NCBI GenBank assembly: GCA_949372645.1
Contig: CASIAP010000002.1
Location: forward strand, 62,001 to 126,000
Length of the DNA stretch: 64,000 nt
Origin: Candidatus Poseidoniaceae archaeon
GTDB taxonomy: Archaea; Thermoplasmatota; Poseidoniia; Poseidoniales; Poseidoniaceae
Reading direction: 5' to 3'
Shown: positions 48,024 to 57,248 of the stretch, piece by piece
How the letters are laid out: every line of letters starts with the position of its first letter
Numbering within the stretch: position 1 is the stretch's first letter
Position numbers and translations under genes: made by a program
The notes under the pieces: generated by a model
The model's database searches: none
What the model saw: only the letters and a program-made list of their open reading frames with translations
What the model was told of the DNA's origin: nothing

Positions 48024-51000
48024 TTAGCCTTGGTAAGCAATCCAAGTACCAGATGCAGAATCGTAATACGATAAACTTCCATCAGCGGCTTTGGACCAAT
48101 TGACACCAGCTTCTTCCCATTGCTGAGTTTCTTCTGCAATAGCGGGGAGTTGCTTTGAGGATTGGAATCCCATGTTTGAATCTGTAGCAGAATCAGTATA
48201 GTTTTGGGCTGCAAATTGTGAACTTTCAACAACAGCTTCCTGGCTCTTTCGAACGACAAGCAGGGCGCCGAGGCCACAAAGTGCTAAGAGGGCAAGAATT
48301 GCGTAAACAAGTCCGCCGCCACCGCCCTCAACTTCTTGTTCAGTTCGAGCAGCATCTTGTGGATAGTAATCATAGGTGTCCGAAATACCATCTCCATCTG
48401 AGTCCGTCGTTTCATTACGGTCCAGAGGGAAATCATCTTCAGCATCATTGATTCCATCTTTGTCAGTATCCATCTGAGTCAATGCACAACCATCATCGAA
48501 AACAATAACTCCAGTTGGAGATAATGGGCAGTCATCGTCAATATTTTTGACACCATCTTCATCATCGTCTTTTTGATACTCTGAACACCCGTCAACGTCA
48601 ATGCCATGAGATTCATCGGTATCCGGGCACAAATCCTTGTGATTTTTTATTGAGTCCTTATCTTGGTCAATTTGAGACTCAGCGCAACCTTCTGAATTAA
48701 CTTGCTCTCCAGCAGGTGTGGCTGAACATATATCGATGGTATCATCAATCATATCGTTATCAGCGTCTTTTTGATTGTCAGCACATCCTGATGCATCCGT
48801 GATAAGGCCAAGTTCGGTGTCAGGACAGTCATCAACATCATTCATGATGGCATCATCGTCATCATCTCGTTGAGCATCAGAACAACCATTGGAATCCGCT
48901 TCATCTTCGTTCCCAGTCATTGGGCAAAAGTCGTCCATGTCATTGACGCCATCTTCATCTGTATCACGTTCAGCAGATGAACAGCCAACGCCATTGACGA
49001 GGGTTGATGGTGACGTTGTTGGACATTCATCCAGTTGGTCATTGATTCCATCTTCATCGGTGTCACGTTGCATATCTGCACATCCAGCACTGTCAACAGC
49101 AGAGCCGAGTGGTGTCATTGGACAAGCATCGAATGCATCCATGATTCCATCATTATCGCCGTCTTCTTGAGAGCCTGAACATCCTGTAGCATCGACGTTC
49201 TCGCCTGCGGGTGTTGTTGGACAAGCATCGAGGTCATTGGTGACTCCATCAAGATCATCGTCCTTCTGTTGTTCTGAGCAACCCATTGAATCAACGGATT
49301 GACCTGCGGGTGTGTTCAAACAATGGTCAGGAGTATCGCCGTTTGGATTATCACCATAGCTGTCTCCATCTGCATCAAACCATTGTGTTGGTTCAGTAGG
49401 GAATCGGTCAGCCATGTTTCCATTTTGGTTATCTCCGTATCCATCACCATCGGCATCTTCCCATTGAGTGCCGTCCATTGGGAAAGCATCTGGATCGGTG
49501 CCAGCTTGGTTGTCTCCGTATCCATCACCATCAGTATCTTCCCATTGAGTTGCGTCATTCGGGAATGCATCGCCGTTGTTTCCGGTTGGGTTATCGCCAT
49601 AGCCATCACCATCGGTGTCGGTCCATTGGGTTGAATCAGTAGGGAATTCGTCAGGAGTGGTTCCAGTTGGATTGTCTCCATATCCATCACCATCTTGGTC
49701 AGCCCATTGAGATGAATCGGTAGGGAAAGCATCACCGTTGTTTCCAGTTGGGTTATCTCCGTATCCATCACCGTCTTGGTCTACCCATTGGCTTGAATCA
49801 GTAGGAAATTCATCAGCATAATTTCCTGCTGCGTTATCTCCGTATCCATCACCGTCTTGGTCTGCCCATTGGGTTGAATCATACGGGAATGCATCAGAGG
49901 CATTACCTGTGGGGTTGTCTCCATAGCCGTCTCCATCTTGGTCATCCCATTGGGAGCTGTCGAGTGGGAATGCATCGGGTGAATTGCCAGTTGGGTCATC
50001 GCCGTATCCATCGCCATCCATGTCGGAGTATTGACTGCTGTCTGCCGGAAAAGCGTCGATGAGGTCATTGTATCCATCGCCGTCGGAGTCTTTCTGAGAA
50101 AGTTCACAGCCATACATGTCGACTGATGCACCAGCAGTTGTGTTGGCACATAGGTCATATTCATTGGCAACTCCATCATTATCATCATCGATGGTCAATG
50201 AGAAGCAATCACTGTCACCAATCAATTGAACACTTGTATTCGAATAGAGATTGACGACTGCGCAGTAAATACCACTCATGTTTGGAGTCGCATAGGTGAA
50301 TGTTGGCATGCTCATGTTTTGTGCTGTTGCAGCAAAGGTACTGAGGGTAGAAGTAGCCAGTGATGCACCTGCACTATCAGTGACTAATATTTGGTATTTG
50401 TAATCGTCTCCAGTGACAAGGTCGCTGCCTTTGACCATGACATCATTGGTGGCTGAAGTTGAACTTGTTGAATATGAATCAATCAACATGGTCGGCAATT
50501 GTGGAATGAACTCATCATCATGAACGCCAATAAACCCTTCATTGGAAGTCAGATTAACTTGAGTGTTATTGTATGAAAGGAAAGTAACAAACCCGTGATC
50601 ATTCATGGTTGTTGGTCCATTCCATGTGATTTGCCACGATTCTGAGGTGGCCGTATCGGTCGTAAACGTGACGTTCATTTGGTCAATCATTGAGGCTGTG
50701 AGTGCCATGTCGACATCCATCGAAGTCGTGTAATTGTTATCAAATTCGACCATATCATAGACAAGCCACCATACTGTATAATCGGTGTATGTACTGAGGT
50801 TTGTTGCATATATTTCACCTGTTGTTGAAGAGGTTACGTAAGCTTCGAGCATTTCGATGTAGATGCAATCTCCATCTTCATCGAGCATTGCTCCAGTAGC
50901 GTCTTTCAACACTGATACAGAACAGTATTCAGATTCTTGCATTACAGGGCTTGCCGATGTTGCATTGGCCATCATGGTCGTTGCTGTAGCACTGAAGTTA

Positions 51001-52220
51001 CCATTGCTCGGCATGGACCAACTTTCAGTGTCATTCAAGAAAAACTGAACATTTGAATGGTTGTAGAGGTATGTATCTCCAATGGTTAATCCCGTGAATT
51101 CAAGCATTGAATCGGTTGTTCCATTCATGGTCACAGTGACGGACTGGAAACTTTGCCCTCCGCCTGGTAAATTTGTAGTTAATGAGATATCATAATTATT
51201 CGTAAGAACACCTCCCCCAAATGATGCGTAATGATATACTTTGAAGTATGCTGTGAAATTTGATAGGGCTGTATATGCTGCTGCTTCATTATCTGAAGAA
51301 GAAGACATTGAAACAAAACTATTGAAAGAAAGTAAACTACCAGTAGCATCTTCTAAAGTTGCATCAATATCGCCACCTGTGTGCAAGAATGTTAAATTGA
51401 AGTAGTATGTGACCCCACTCATCATTTGAATTTCGTAGTAATCATCATTGGCAACTCCAGCAGAATTTATTTCGACACTTAATCCAGTACAAGCAACCGG
51501 CAATATGGAGGCTAAAGTTGCAGTAGCAGGTGTATCATTGGGTTCTAAGATATCCGGAGCATTACCGTTTCCAGTACATGGGCTTGGTATTGCGCTCCCA
51601 TTACCACCCGTTCCGTTGCCACCGGTTCCGTTGCCAGTTGAGGTGCTGAATGTCCAGATGTCAAGGGTATAGAATCCATAACCATCATAACGGTATATTT
51701 GCACATAAACAGTCCCTCCATGTGGAGTTGCAGAATTATTTGTGCTTACTGATTCGGGGTTAAACATATACGAAGAATCCATCGAATTTCCATTCACATC
51801 GTAGATTGCAAGATCAAAATCATTTGTATATGTGGAACCGTTTGCAGAAGTATATGTTGTGTTAAAGGAAAGTTGTAGCGCTAATCCTTCATTGGCTGCA
51901 AGGTTGACTGCGAGCCAATCTTCATCATCATTGACATCGAGTTCTCCATAGTCAGAAATATACACTGGTGCGAATCCAGAGAAATTGACAATAGTACTTG
52001 TATTTATTCCTGACATGGTGTCTGGTAGGTCCATGGATGACCCCAAATCGTTTTGATTTGCACCGACTGCAGACACGCTTGGCGCGGTCAAAGTAAGCGT
52101 GGTTACGACAAGCATCAAGGCCAAGAGAATGGAACTCGATTTGTTAGTATTGGTAGAACTCAAGGAAGAGGACATACACCAACGACTGAGTGGTAGTTTA
52201 AGACACTCTCTACTCAGCAT
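48024..52220 (-). CDS. Large secreted/anchored surface protein with 27-aa DGDGYGDN/DAFP repeats and TSP3-type repeats, TM helix and short WW-like cytosolic C-terminus
   Basis: 1398 aa; N-terminal signal SSSILLALMLVVTTLTLTAPSVSA; nine DxDGDGYGDN units; DACPTTPAGENVDATGCS-type repeats; TM LVYAILALLALCGLGALLVVRK. Confidence 0.88.
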   Translation of the reverse strand: MLSRECLKLPLSRWCMSSSLSSTNTNKSSSILLALMLVVTTLTLTAPSVSAVGANQNDLGSSMDLPDTMSGINTSTIVNFSGFAPVYISDYGELDVNDDEDWLAVNLAANEGLALQLSFNTTYTSANGSTYTNDFDLAIYDVNGNSMDSSYMFNPESVSTNNSATPHGGTVYVQIYRYDGYGFYTLDIWTFSTSTGNGTGGNGTGGNGSAIPSPCTGNGNAPDILEPNDTPATATLASILPVACTGLSVEINSAGVANDDYYEIQMMSGVTYYFNLTFLHTGGDIDATLEDATGSLLSFNSFVSMSSSSDNEAAAYTALSNFTAYFKVYHYASFGGGVLTNNYDISLTTNLPGGGQSFQSVTVTMNGTTDSMLEFTGLTIGDTYLYNHSNVQFFLNDTESWSMPSNGNFSATATTMMANATSASPVMQESEYCSVSVLKDATGAMLDEDGDCIYIEMLEAYVTSSTTGEIYATNLSTYTDYTVWWLVYDMVEFDNNYTTSMDVDMALTASMIDQMNVTFTTDTATSESWQITWNGPTTMNDHGFVTFLSYNNTQVNLTSNEGFIGVHDDEFIPQLPTMLIDSYSTSSTSATNDVMVKGSDLVTGDDYKYQILVTDSAGASLATSTLSTFAATAQNMSMPTFTYATPNMSGIYCAVVNLYSNTSVQLIGDSDCFSLTIDDDNDGVANEYDLCANTTAGASVDMYGCELSQKDSDGDGYNDLIDAFPADSSQYSDMDGDGYGDDPTGNSPDAFPLDSSQWDDQDGDGYGDNPTGNASDAFPYDSTQWADQDGDGYGDNAAGNYADEFPTDSSQWVDQDGDGYGDNPTGNNGDAFPTDSSQWADQDGDGYGDNPTGTTPDEFPTDSTQWTDTDGDGYGDNPTGNNGDAFPNDATQWEDTDGDGYGDNQAGTDPDAFPMDGTQWEDADGDGYGDNQNGNMADRFPTEPTQWFDADGDSYGDNPNGDTPDHCLNTPAGQSVDSMGCSEQQKDDDLDGVTNDLDACPTTPAGENVDATGCSGSQEDGDNDGIMDAFDACPMTPLGSAVDSAGCADMQRDTDEDGINDQLDECPTTSPSTLVNGVGCSSAERDTDEDGVNDMDDFCPMTGNEDEADSNGCSDAQRDDDDDAIMNDVDDCPDTELGLITDASGCADNQKDADNDMIDDTIDICSATPAGEQVNSEGCAESQIDQDKDSIKNHKDLCPDTDESHGIDVDGCSEYQKDDDEDGVKNIDDDCPLSPTGVIVFDDGCALTQMDTDKDGINDAEDDFPLDRNETTDSDGDGISDTYDYYPQDAARTEQEVEGGGGGLVYAILALLALCGLGALLVVRKSQEAVVESSQFAAQNYTDSATDSNMGFQSSKQLPAIAEETQQWEEAGVNWSKAADGSLSYYDSASGTWIAYQG
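49324..50024 (-). repeat. Coding tandem repeat, about 81-bp unit, nine copies of the DGDGYGD core
   Basis: Translated unit DQDGDGYGDNPTGNxxDAFPxDSxQWx (27 aa); DNA diverged between copies. Confidence 0.9.
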
Positions 52221-52459
52221 TAAATTGCTGTAGGAGCAACATGGCCCTCTTTTTTGTCTTCCGGCTTACGAACTCGTGACCAAACTCCGCCCATTAATTC
52301 ATCATGGTGATTGCCACAGTAATGGAATCGGCGGTACGCTTCTCGAAAAGAATAGGCTTTTTTGCCTGTAGCGACAAGGAAACCTTCTGGAGAAAGGCGA
52401 GATACAATGGTTCCTTCTTCCCCACAACCGAGGAAATCACATACCGCTGAGCCGCCCAT
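52220..52459 (-). CDS. Hypothetical small zinc-binding protein
   Basis: 79 aa, CDFLGCGEEG ... HYCGNHHDE metal-binding pattern. Confidence 0.55.
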   Translation of the reverse strand: MGGSAVCDFLGCGEEGTIVSRLSPEGFLVATGKKAYSFREAYRRFHYCGNHHDELMGGVWSRVRKPEDKKEGHVAPTAI

Positions 52460-52532
52460 GAGAGTGTTAGAGGCTTACAGGTCTTTAATGGTCGTATACA
52501 ACCCTAGAATTCTGCATACGTTCATTCAGAAA

Positions 52533-52934
52533 TTATTCGCCTTCTGGAACTGGCTCAATAATAACCAAAGGAATATTTGCTTCAATTGCCTGTCCTTCTT
52601 CACAATTCACAGAGATGACGGTTCCGGATACAGGTGCCTGGATTTCATTTTGCATTTTCATAGCTTCGAGAATGAGGATTACTTGACCTTCAACCACTTC
52701 ATCACCAACATTGACTTCCACAGTCACGACTTTACCAGGGATATTTGCTGAAACAGTGCCGGATTTTTTCTTTTTCCCGCTGGCATTCCTTTTCTTTTTC
52801 ATTACAGGTGCTGCATCAGGGATCTTAATTTGAAATGTTTTCCCTTCCACTGTCGCAGACCAAGAAGTCCCTTCGCCTTCGATGACGACTTCAAACTCGG
52901 TTCCGTCAACAATCACTTTTCTTGTTTCAGTCAT
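52533..52934 (-). CDS. Biotin carboxyl carrier protein of acyl-CoA (propionyl-CoA) carboxylase / methylmalonyl-CoA decarboxylase
   Basis: Biotinylation motif ILEAMKMQNEIQAPVSGTV. Confidence 0.93.
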   Translation of the reverse strand: MTETRKVIVDGTEFEVVIEGEGTSWSATVEGKTFQIKIPDAAPVMKKKRNASGKKKKSGTVSANIPGKVVTVEVNVGDEVVEGQVILILEAMKMQNEIQAPVSGTVISVNCEEGQAIEANIPLVIIEPVPEGE

Positions 52935-52938
52935 ACTT

Positions 52939-53133
52939 TCACTTCCAAGGGGAGCGACTTGCTCGTTTCTGCATTAAGGAGGACAGTCCCATGTTTATTC
53001 TTCGATGGTCTTGAGACCATGGAAGGCCAGGTTTGCGGGCAACTTGACCAGGGTCGTCTCCACTCTGTGAGAGTAGAGAATAAACTGCAGCAATTGCTGC
53101 CATTCGCAAGGTCTCTTCATCGTGAGTTGGCAT
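52939..53133 (-). CDS. Small 64-aa protein between BCCP and carboxyltransferase; possible accessory (epsilon/delta-like) subunit
   Basis: MPTHDEETLRMAAIAAVYSLLSQ...PWSQDHRRINMG; tight operonic position. Function inferred from position only. Confidence 0.5.
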   Translation of the reverse strand: MPTHDEETLRMAAIAAVYSLLSQSGDDPGQVARKPGLPWSQDHRRINMGLSSLMQKRASRSPWK

Positions 53134-53142
53134 AAGATCATC

Positions 53143-54696
53143 TCATAGTGGGATATTTCCATGCTTTCGAGCAGGGCGTAATTCTTCTTTATCCAATAAC
53201 ATCTCAAGTGCACGACAGAGTTTACTTCGAGTTTGGTTTGGTTCGATAACATCGTCCAGATATCCTAAAGCAGCCGCAGTATATGGGTTGGCAAACTTCT
53301 CATTAAAATCTTCAGTCAATCTTTGGCGTTCCTGTTCAGCGTTCCGTGAGTTTGCAATTCGCTTTCGATGAATGATTTCTACCGCACCGTCTGCACCCAT
53401 CACTGCAATTTCGCCGGTAGGCCAGGCGACATTGTAGTCTCCACGGATGTGCTTTGAAGACATGACGTCGTATGCTCCGCCGTAGGCCTTGCGAAGAATA
53501 ACTGTGAGTTTGGGGACTGTTGCTTCAGCATATGCGTAGAGTAATTTAGCTCCGTGTCGAATAATTCCACCCCATTCCTGACTTGTTCCAGGCAGGAATC
53601 CTGGTACATCTTCAAGGGTAATGATTGGTATGTTAAACGCATCACAAAAGCGAACAAAACGAGCTGCTTTATCACTGGCATCGATGTCCAAACATCCTGC
53701 TAAGACCTTGGGTTGATTGGCAACCAAGCCAACGGTATGGCTGCCAAGGTGGCCAAAGCCGACAACGATATTTTGTGCCCAATCAGCTTGCACTTCAAGG
53801 AAAGCCCCGTCATCCAATATTTCTGAAATGACATCAAGAACATCGTAAGCCTTGGTTGCTTGGTCGGGCATGATGGTGTCCAGAACATCGCAAGAACGGT
53901 CGATTGGGTCGCTGGTTTTCTTATCCGGTGGTCGTTCGAGGTTGTTTTGAGGGAGTAAATCGCATAAATCCCGTGCCAGTTGAATGGCAGCTTCATCATC
54001 TGGTGCCGAGAAGTGGGACACTCCAGACTTGGTGCCGTGTGTGGATGCACCACCCAAATCTTCGAAGTTGACTTCTTCATTGGTGACCGTTTTGATGACT
54101 TCAGGTCCGGTGATGAACATGTAGGATGATTCCTCAACCATGATCACAAAGTCTGTAATTGCTGGAGAATAGACTGCTCCACCAGCACACGGACCCATAA
54201 TAACCGAGATTTGAGGTACAACGCCAGAGGCGCGAACATTTCGGAAAAAGATTTCAGCATAACTTCCTAAAGATGCCACGCCTTCCTGGATTCGAGCACC
54301 ACCAGAATCGTTCAATCCGATGACTGGACGTCCTGTTTTGAGTGCCATGTCGAGAACCTTACAGATTTTGAGCCCGTGCATTTCTCCAAGTGACCCACCA
54401 TAGGCGGTGAAGTCTTGAGCAAAAGTAAACACTTGCCGGCCGTTGATTGAACCGTGTCCAGTGACAACACCGTCACCTGGAATAATGTCCTTGTCCATAC
54501 CGAAATCTCGGCAACGATGTTCAACCAACGCATCGATTTCTTGAAATGAGCCTTCATCCAGTAAGACATCGATGCGTTCACGTGCCGTCATTTTGCCTTT
54601 GCCGTGTTGTCGATCGATACGATCTTGGCCTCCACCCATTTCGCTTCGAGATTTACGATTTCGCAAATCTTGGAGTCGTTCCTCTGATGATGTCAT
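53143..54696 (-). CDS. pccB: Propionyl-CoA carboxylase beta / methylmalonyl-CoA carboxyltransferase subunit
   Basis: [86 protein letters not shown]. Confidence 0.94.
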   Translation of the reverse strand: MTSSEERLQDLRNRKSRSEMGGGQDRIDRQHGKGKMTARERIDVLLDEGSFQEIDALVEHRCRDFGMDKDIIPGDGVVTGHGSINGRQVFTFAQDFTAYGGSLGEMHGLKICKVLDMALKTGRPVIGLNDSGGARIQEGVASLGSYAEIFFRNVRASGVVPQISVIMGPCAGGAVYSPAITDFVIMVEESSYMFITGPEVIKTVTNEEVNFEDLGGASTHGTKSGVSHFSAPDDEAAIQLARDLCDLLPQNNLERPPDKKTSDPIDRSCDVLDTIMPDQATKAYDVLDVISEILDDGAFLEVQADWAQNIVVGFGHLGSHTVGLVANQPKVLAGCLDIDASDKAARFVRFCDAFNIPIITLEDVPGFLPGTSQEWGGIIRHGAKLLYAYAEATVPKLTVILRKAYGGAYDVMSSKHIRGDYNVAWPTGEIAVMGADGAVEIIHRKRIANSRNAEQERQRLTEDFNEKFANPYTAAALGYLDDVIEPNQTRSKLCRALEMLLDKEELRPARKHGNIPL

Positions 54697-55017
54697 AGGC
54701 TTCCCAAAGGGGTCTATGGAAAAGCCGCCCTTATGCGTTGCCTTTCGTAGAGGTGCCAGAAAGCGTTCTCAAGACCGTTGGTCAAAAGCGCTTCGAATCT
54801 TGATAAGTAGCCTCATTTTCTGGTTTGACCATTACCCTCATCTTCTAAATCTACTTGATGATCTTGATTTTGGAAAGGTATTGGAACTATGAATAGATGC
54901 AGAAGAACAGAAGTCACTGGTGAGTAAGTACAGGCTTGCTTGGCCCTGTTGGCCTCGCATTGATGGAAGGAACTCAACGCATGAATCGGTCGCAAGGGGT
55001 GTGTTGATAGGGAGGGG

Positions 55018-55479
55018 ATGCCTCCAACAACCATGAGCGAACCGTGGCGAATCGTTGTGGCAAAGCCCGGCTTAGATGGTCATGACCGAGGAGCTAAAGT
55101 CGTAGCAAGAGCATTGCGTGATGCCGGTAATGAAGTCATTTACACCGGATTGCGCCGCAGCGCCCAACAGATTGTTGATACAGTACGTGACGAGGATGCG
55201 CGTTTTCTCGGCCTTTCCTCTCTTTCAGGTGCCCATGAGCACCTTTTCCCAAAGGTCTGTGAGCTTTTGAAGCAACAAGGCCTGAACGATGTTATCGTTT
55301 TCGGTGGAGGTATTATTCCTCTTGGTGATCGAGAACCCTTGTATGCTTGTGGAATACGTGCCATCTTTGGACCTGGTACACCCACTTCCGAGATTTTGGA
55401 ATTTATAGAACAATCGACACAACTCGAAAATACTGGTGTTGGTCAAGACAGCGATTGGTATTGGACCTCATCGGCTTGA
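55018..55479 (+). CDS. Methylmalonyl-CoA mutase, cobalamin-binding (small) subunit
   Basis: VVAKPGLDGHDRGAKVVARALRDAGNEVIYTGLRRS ... IVFGGGIIP ... IFGPGT; DxHxxG B12 motif. Confidence 0.94.
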   Translation: MPPTTMSEPWRIVVAKPGLDGHDRGAKVVARALRDAGNEVIYTGLRRSAQQIVDTVRDEDARFLGLSSLSGAHEHLFPKVCELLKQQGLNDVIVFGGGIIPLGDREPLYACGIRAIFGPGTPTSEILEFIEQSTQLENTGVGQDSDWYWTSSA

Positions 55480-55488
55480 GGTGATGGG

Positions 55489-56400
55489 ATGGCATCTGAG
55501 TTCCTTGGGCAAGCTAAATCTGGTGATCGTCGTTCACTTGCGCGAACATTAAGTGCTCTTGAAAACGGTTTAATCCAGATTGATGAAGTGCTCGAGATAA
55601 TTGGTTTAGTTCCGACTCCATCTGATGAGGTTTGGCAAACGTTAGCGATTACAGGTGCGCCAGGTGTTGGTAAATCTTGTCTACTCGACGGTTTGCTTCG
55701 TTCATGGGCACAAAGGGGACTACGAGTTGCAGTCTTAGCAGTTGATCCTTCATCACCAAGAACGGGTGGTGCTTTACTGGGCGATCGAGTACGCATGACT
55801 GTCGTTGATGATGTCGAGTTGAATGATTTGATTTATTTACGCTCAGTAGCAACTCGTAAAGCATCTGGCAGTGTTCCAGTCATTGTTGAGGACATGACCA
55901 AAGTACTCCTCGCTTTGGGTTGGCAACGAGTCATTATCGAGACGGTTGGAGCAGGGCAATCCGAAGTCAGGTGTGCAGCATTAGCCGACCGAATAGTAGT
56001 GGTTGAAGGGCCAGCTCGAGGTGATGGTATTCAAGCTGAAAAAGCAGGTCTACTCGAATTGGCAGATGCGGTTTTAGTCAATAAATCAGATCTACCAGGA
56101 GCGGAACTTCACGCCGATGAAATCCGCGAGTCGTTTGAATTAGGTGCAGGTAACACCCCACCGGTGCTCTTGACTTCAGCCATACATGGCAATGGTATTT
56201 CTGAGGCTGCAGAAATGCTTCTGAGCCTTTCTTCTTCTGGTCGTTCAACACGTGCACGGTGGAGAGAACGTCTTTTGGCATACCATGAACGAAAAATCCT
56301 CGAATCTCCACAACTCGATGAATTACTTGAAAAACTGGCGAAGGGTTCAATTCTGTTAGACGAAGCGTTGCGTATTATTGGTGATGAAGATCATGAGTGA
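55489..56400 (+). CDS. meaB: MeaB/ArgK methylmalonyl-CoA mutase-associated GTPase
   Basis: ITGAPGVGKSCLLDGLL, AVDPSSPRTGGALLGDRVRM, IIETVGAGQSEV, VNKSD. Confidence 0.94.
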   Translation: MASEFLGQAKSGDRRSLARTLSALENGLIQIDEVLEIIGLVPTPSDEVWQTLAITGAPGVGKSCLLDGLLRSWAQRGLRVAVLAVDPSSPRTGGALLGDRVRMTVVDDVELNDLIYLRSVATRKASGSVPVIVEDMTKVLLALGWQRVIIETVGAGQSEVRCAALADRIVVVEGPARGDGIQAEKAGLLELADAVLVNKSDLPGAELHADEIRESFELGAGNTPPVLLTSAIHGNGISEAAEMLLSLSSSGRSTRARWRERLLAYHERKILESPQLDELLEKLAKGSILLDEALRIIGDEDHE

Positions 56401-57016
56401 ATATGTTGAATTGACAAACCCTGTTGAATTATCTGTTGGTGGAATGGGTGGACACATCTTCCGCCGTTCAATCCATCTTGGCATGTCCATCCTTCCTTTC
56501 ATTTATTTTGAGTATGGTGAGTCTTTAGCTGACGTTGTTGGATTGACATTACCACAATTTATGTCTTCAATGGTCTTTTTGCTGTTTCTTTTGGAAGGTC
56601 TCCGATTTGGTTTTGGTATCACCATTTATGGCCAGAGAGAGTATGAAGCCGAGCAAATTTCGGCATTAGGCTGGGGCGCATTTGGTATTGGCTTAGTTTT
56701 TTTATTAGCTCCACTTGAAGCTTATGCATGGCCAATCATCCTTTCTTTATCTCTCGGTGACCCCTTTCTTGGTGAAATGAGGCGCAGAGGGATGGATACT
56801 CGAAATGTTATTCTTTCATCAGTCTTCTTCTTGTTCTTCGTTTGGATCGCCTGCTGGCACTTTTTTAGCACTCCATGGTGGCTAGCCTTTTTGTTTGCAC
56901 CTTTGTGTGTAGCTGCTGAGTGGCCTCGTCTCCGTTATATTGATGACAATGCCACAATGGTCCTCATTCCACTTGGGATGATTTTACTGCTCGAGCCTTT
57001 TCTCCAACTGATGTAA
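56393..57016 (+). CDS. Polytopic membrane protein, dolichol-kinase / CTP-transferase-like
   Basis: Multiple TM helices; RRSIHLGM start and EWPRLRYIDDNATMVLIPLGMILLL resembling the dolichol kinase family C-terminus. Confidence 0.6.
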   Translation: MSEYVELTNPVELSVGGMGGHIFRRSIHLGMSILPFIYFEYGESLADVVGLTLPQFMSSMVFLLFLLEGLRFGFGITIYGQREYEAEQISALGWGAFGIGLVFLLAPLEAYAWPIILSLSLGDPFLGEMRRRGMDTRNVILSSVFFLFFVWIACWHFFSTPWWLAFLFAPLCVAAEWPRLRYIDDNATMVLIPLGMILLLEPFLQLM

Positions 57017-57088
57017 TCCAAATAATCTGTAGAAGTTGACTCAATATATTCAAATGATGGTTAGCATTGGCAAGGTTGAGGGATAGGT

Positions 57089-57205
57089 ATGGACGAAGAG
57101 ACCAACGATTCAGCACCACCACAAATCGCCTATTTTTTTGTCTTTTCACTCGGTGTCATTTTCCTCGCCATCTCTATGGTCAGATACCCTCTTTGGGGTC
57201 TTTGA
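57089..57205 (+). CDS. Putative 38-aa single-TM micropeptide
   Basis: ATG ORF MDEETNDSAPPQIAYFFVFSLGVIFLAISMVRYPLWGL with stop TGA; lies between collinear genes; below the ORF-track cutoff. Confidence 0.4.
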   Translation: MDEETNDSAPPQIAYFFVFSLGVIFLAISMVRYPLWGL

Positions 57206-57248
57206 TTTCTAAGGGATGCTTGAAGAAGGTCGTCGTTTTGGCTGCCTT

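Noticed and set aside
49324-50024. Regularly spaced repeats that might suggest a CRISPR-like array
   Set aside because: They are in-frame 81-bp coding repeats (DGDGYGDN...DAFP) with diverged DNA and no unique spacers.
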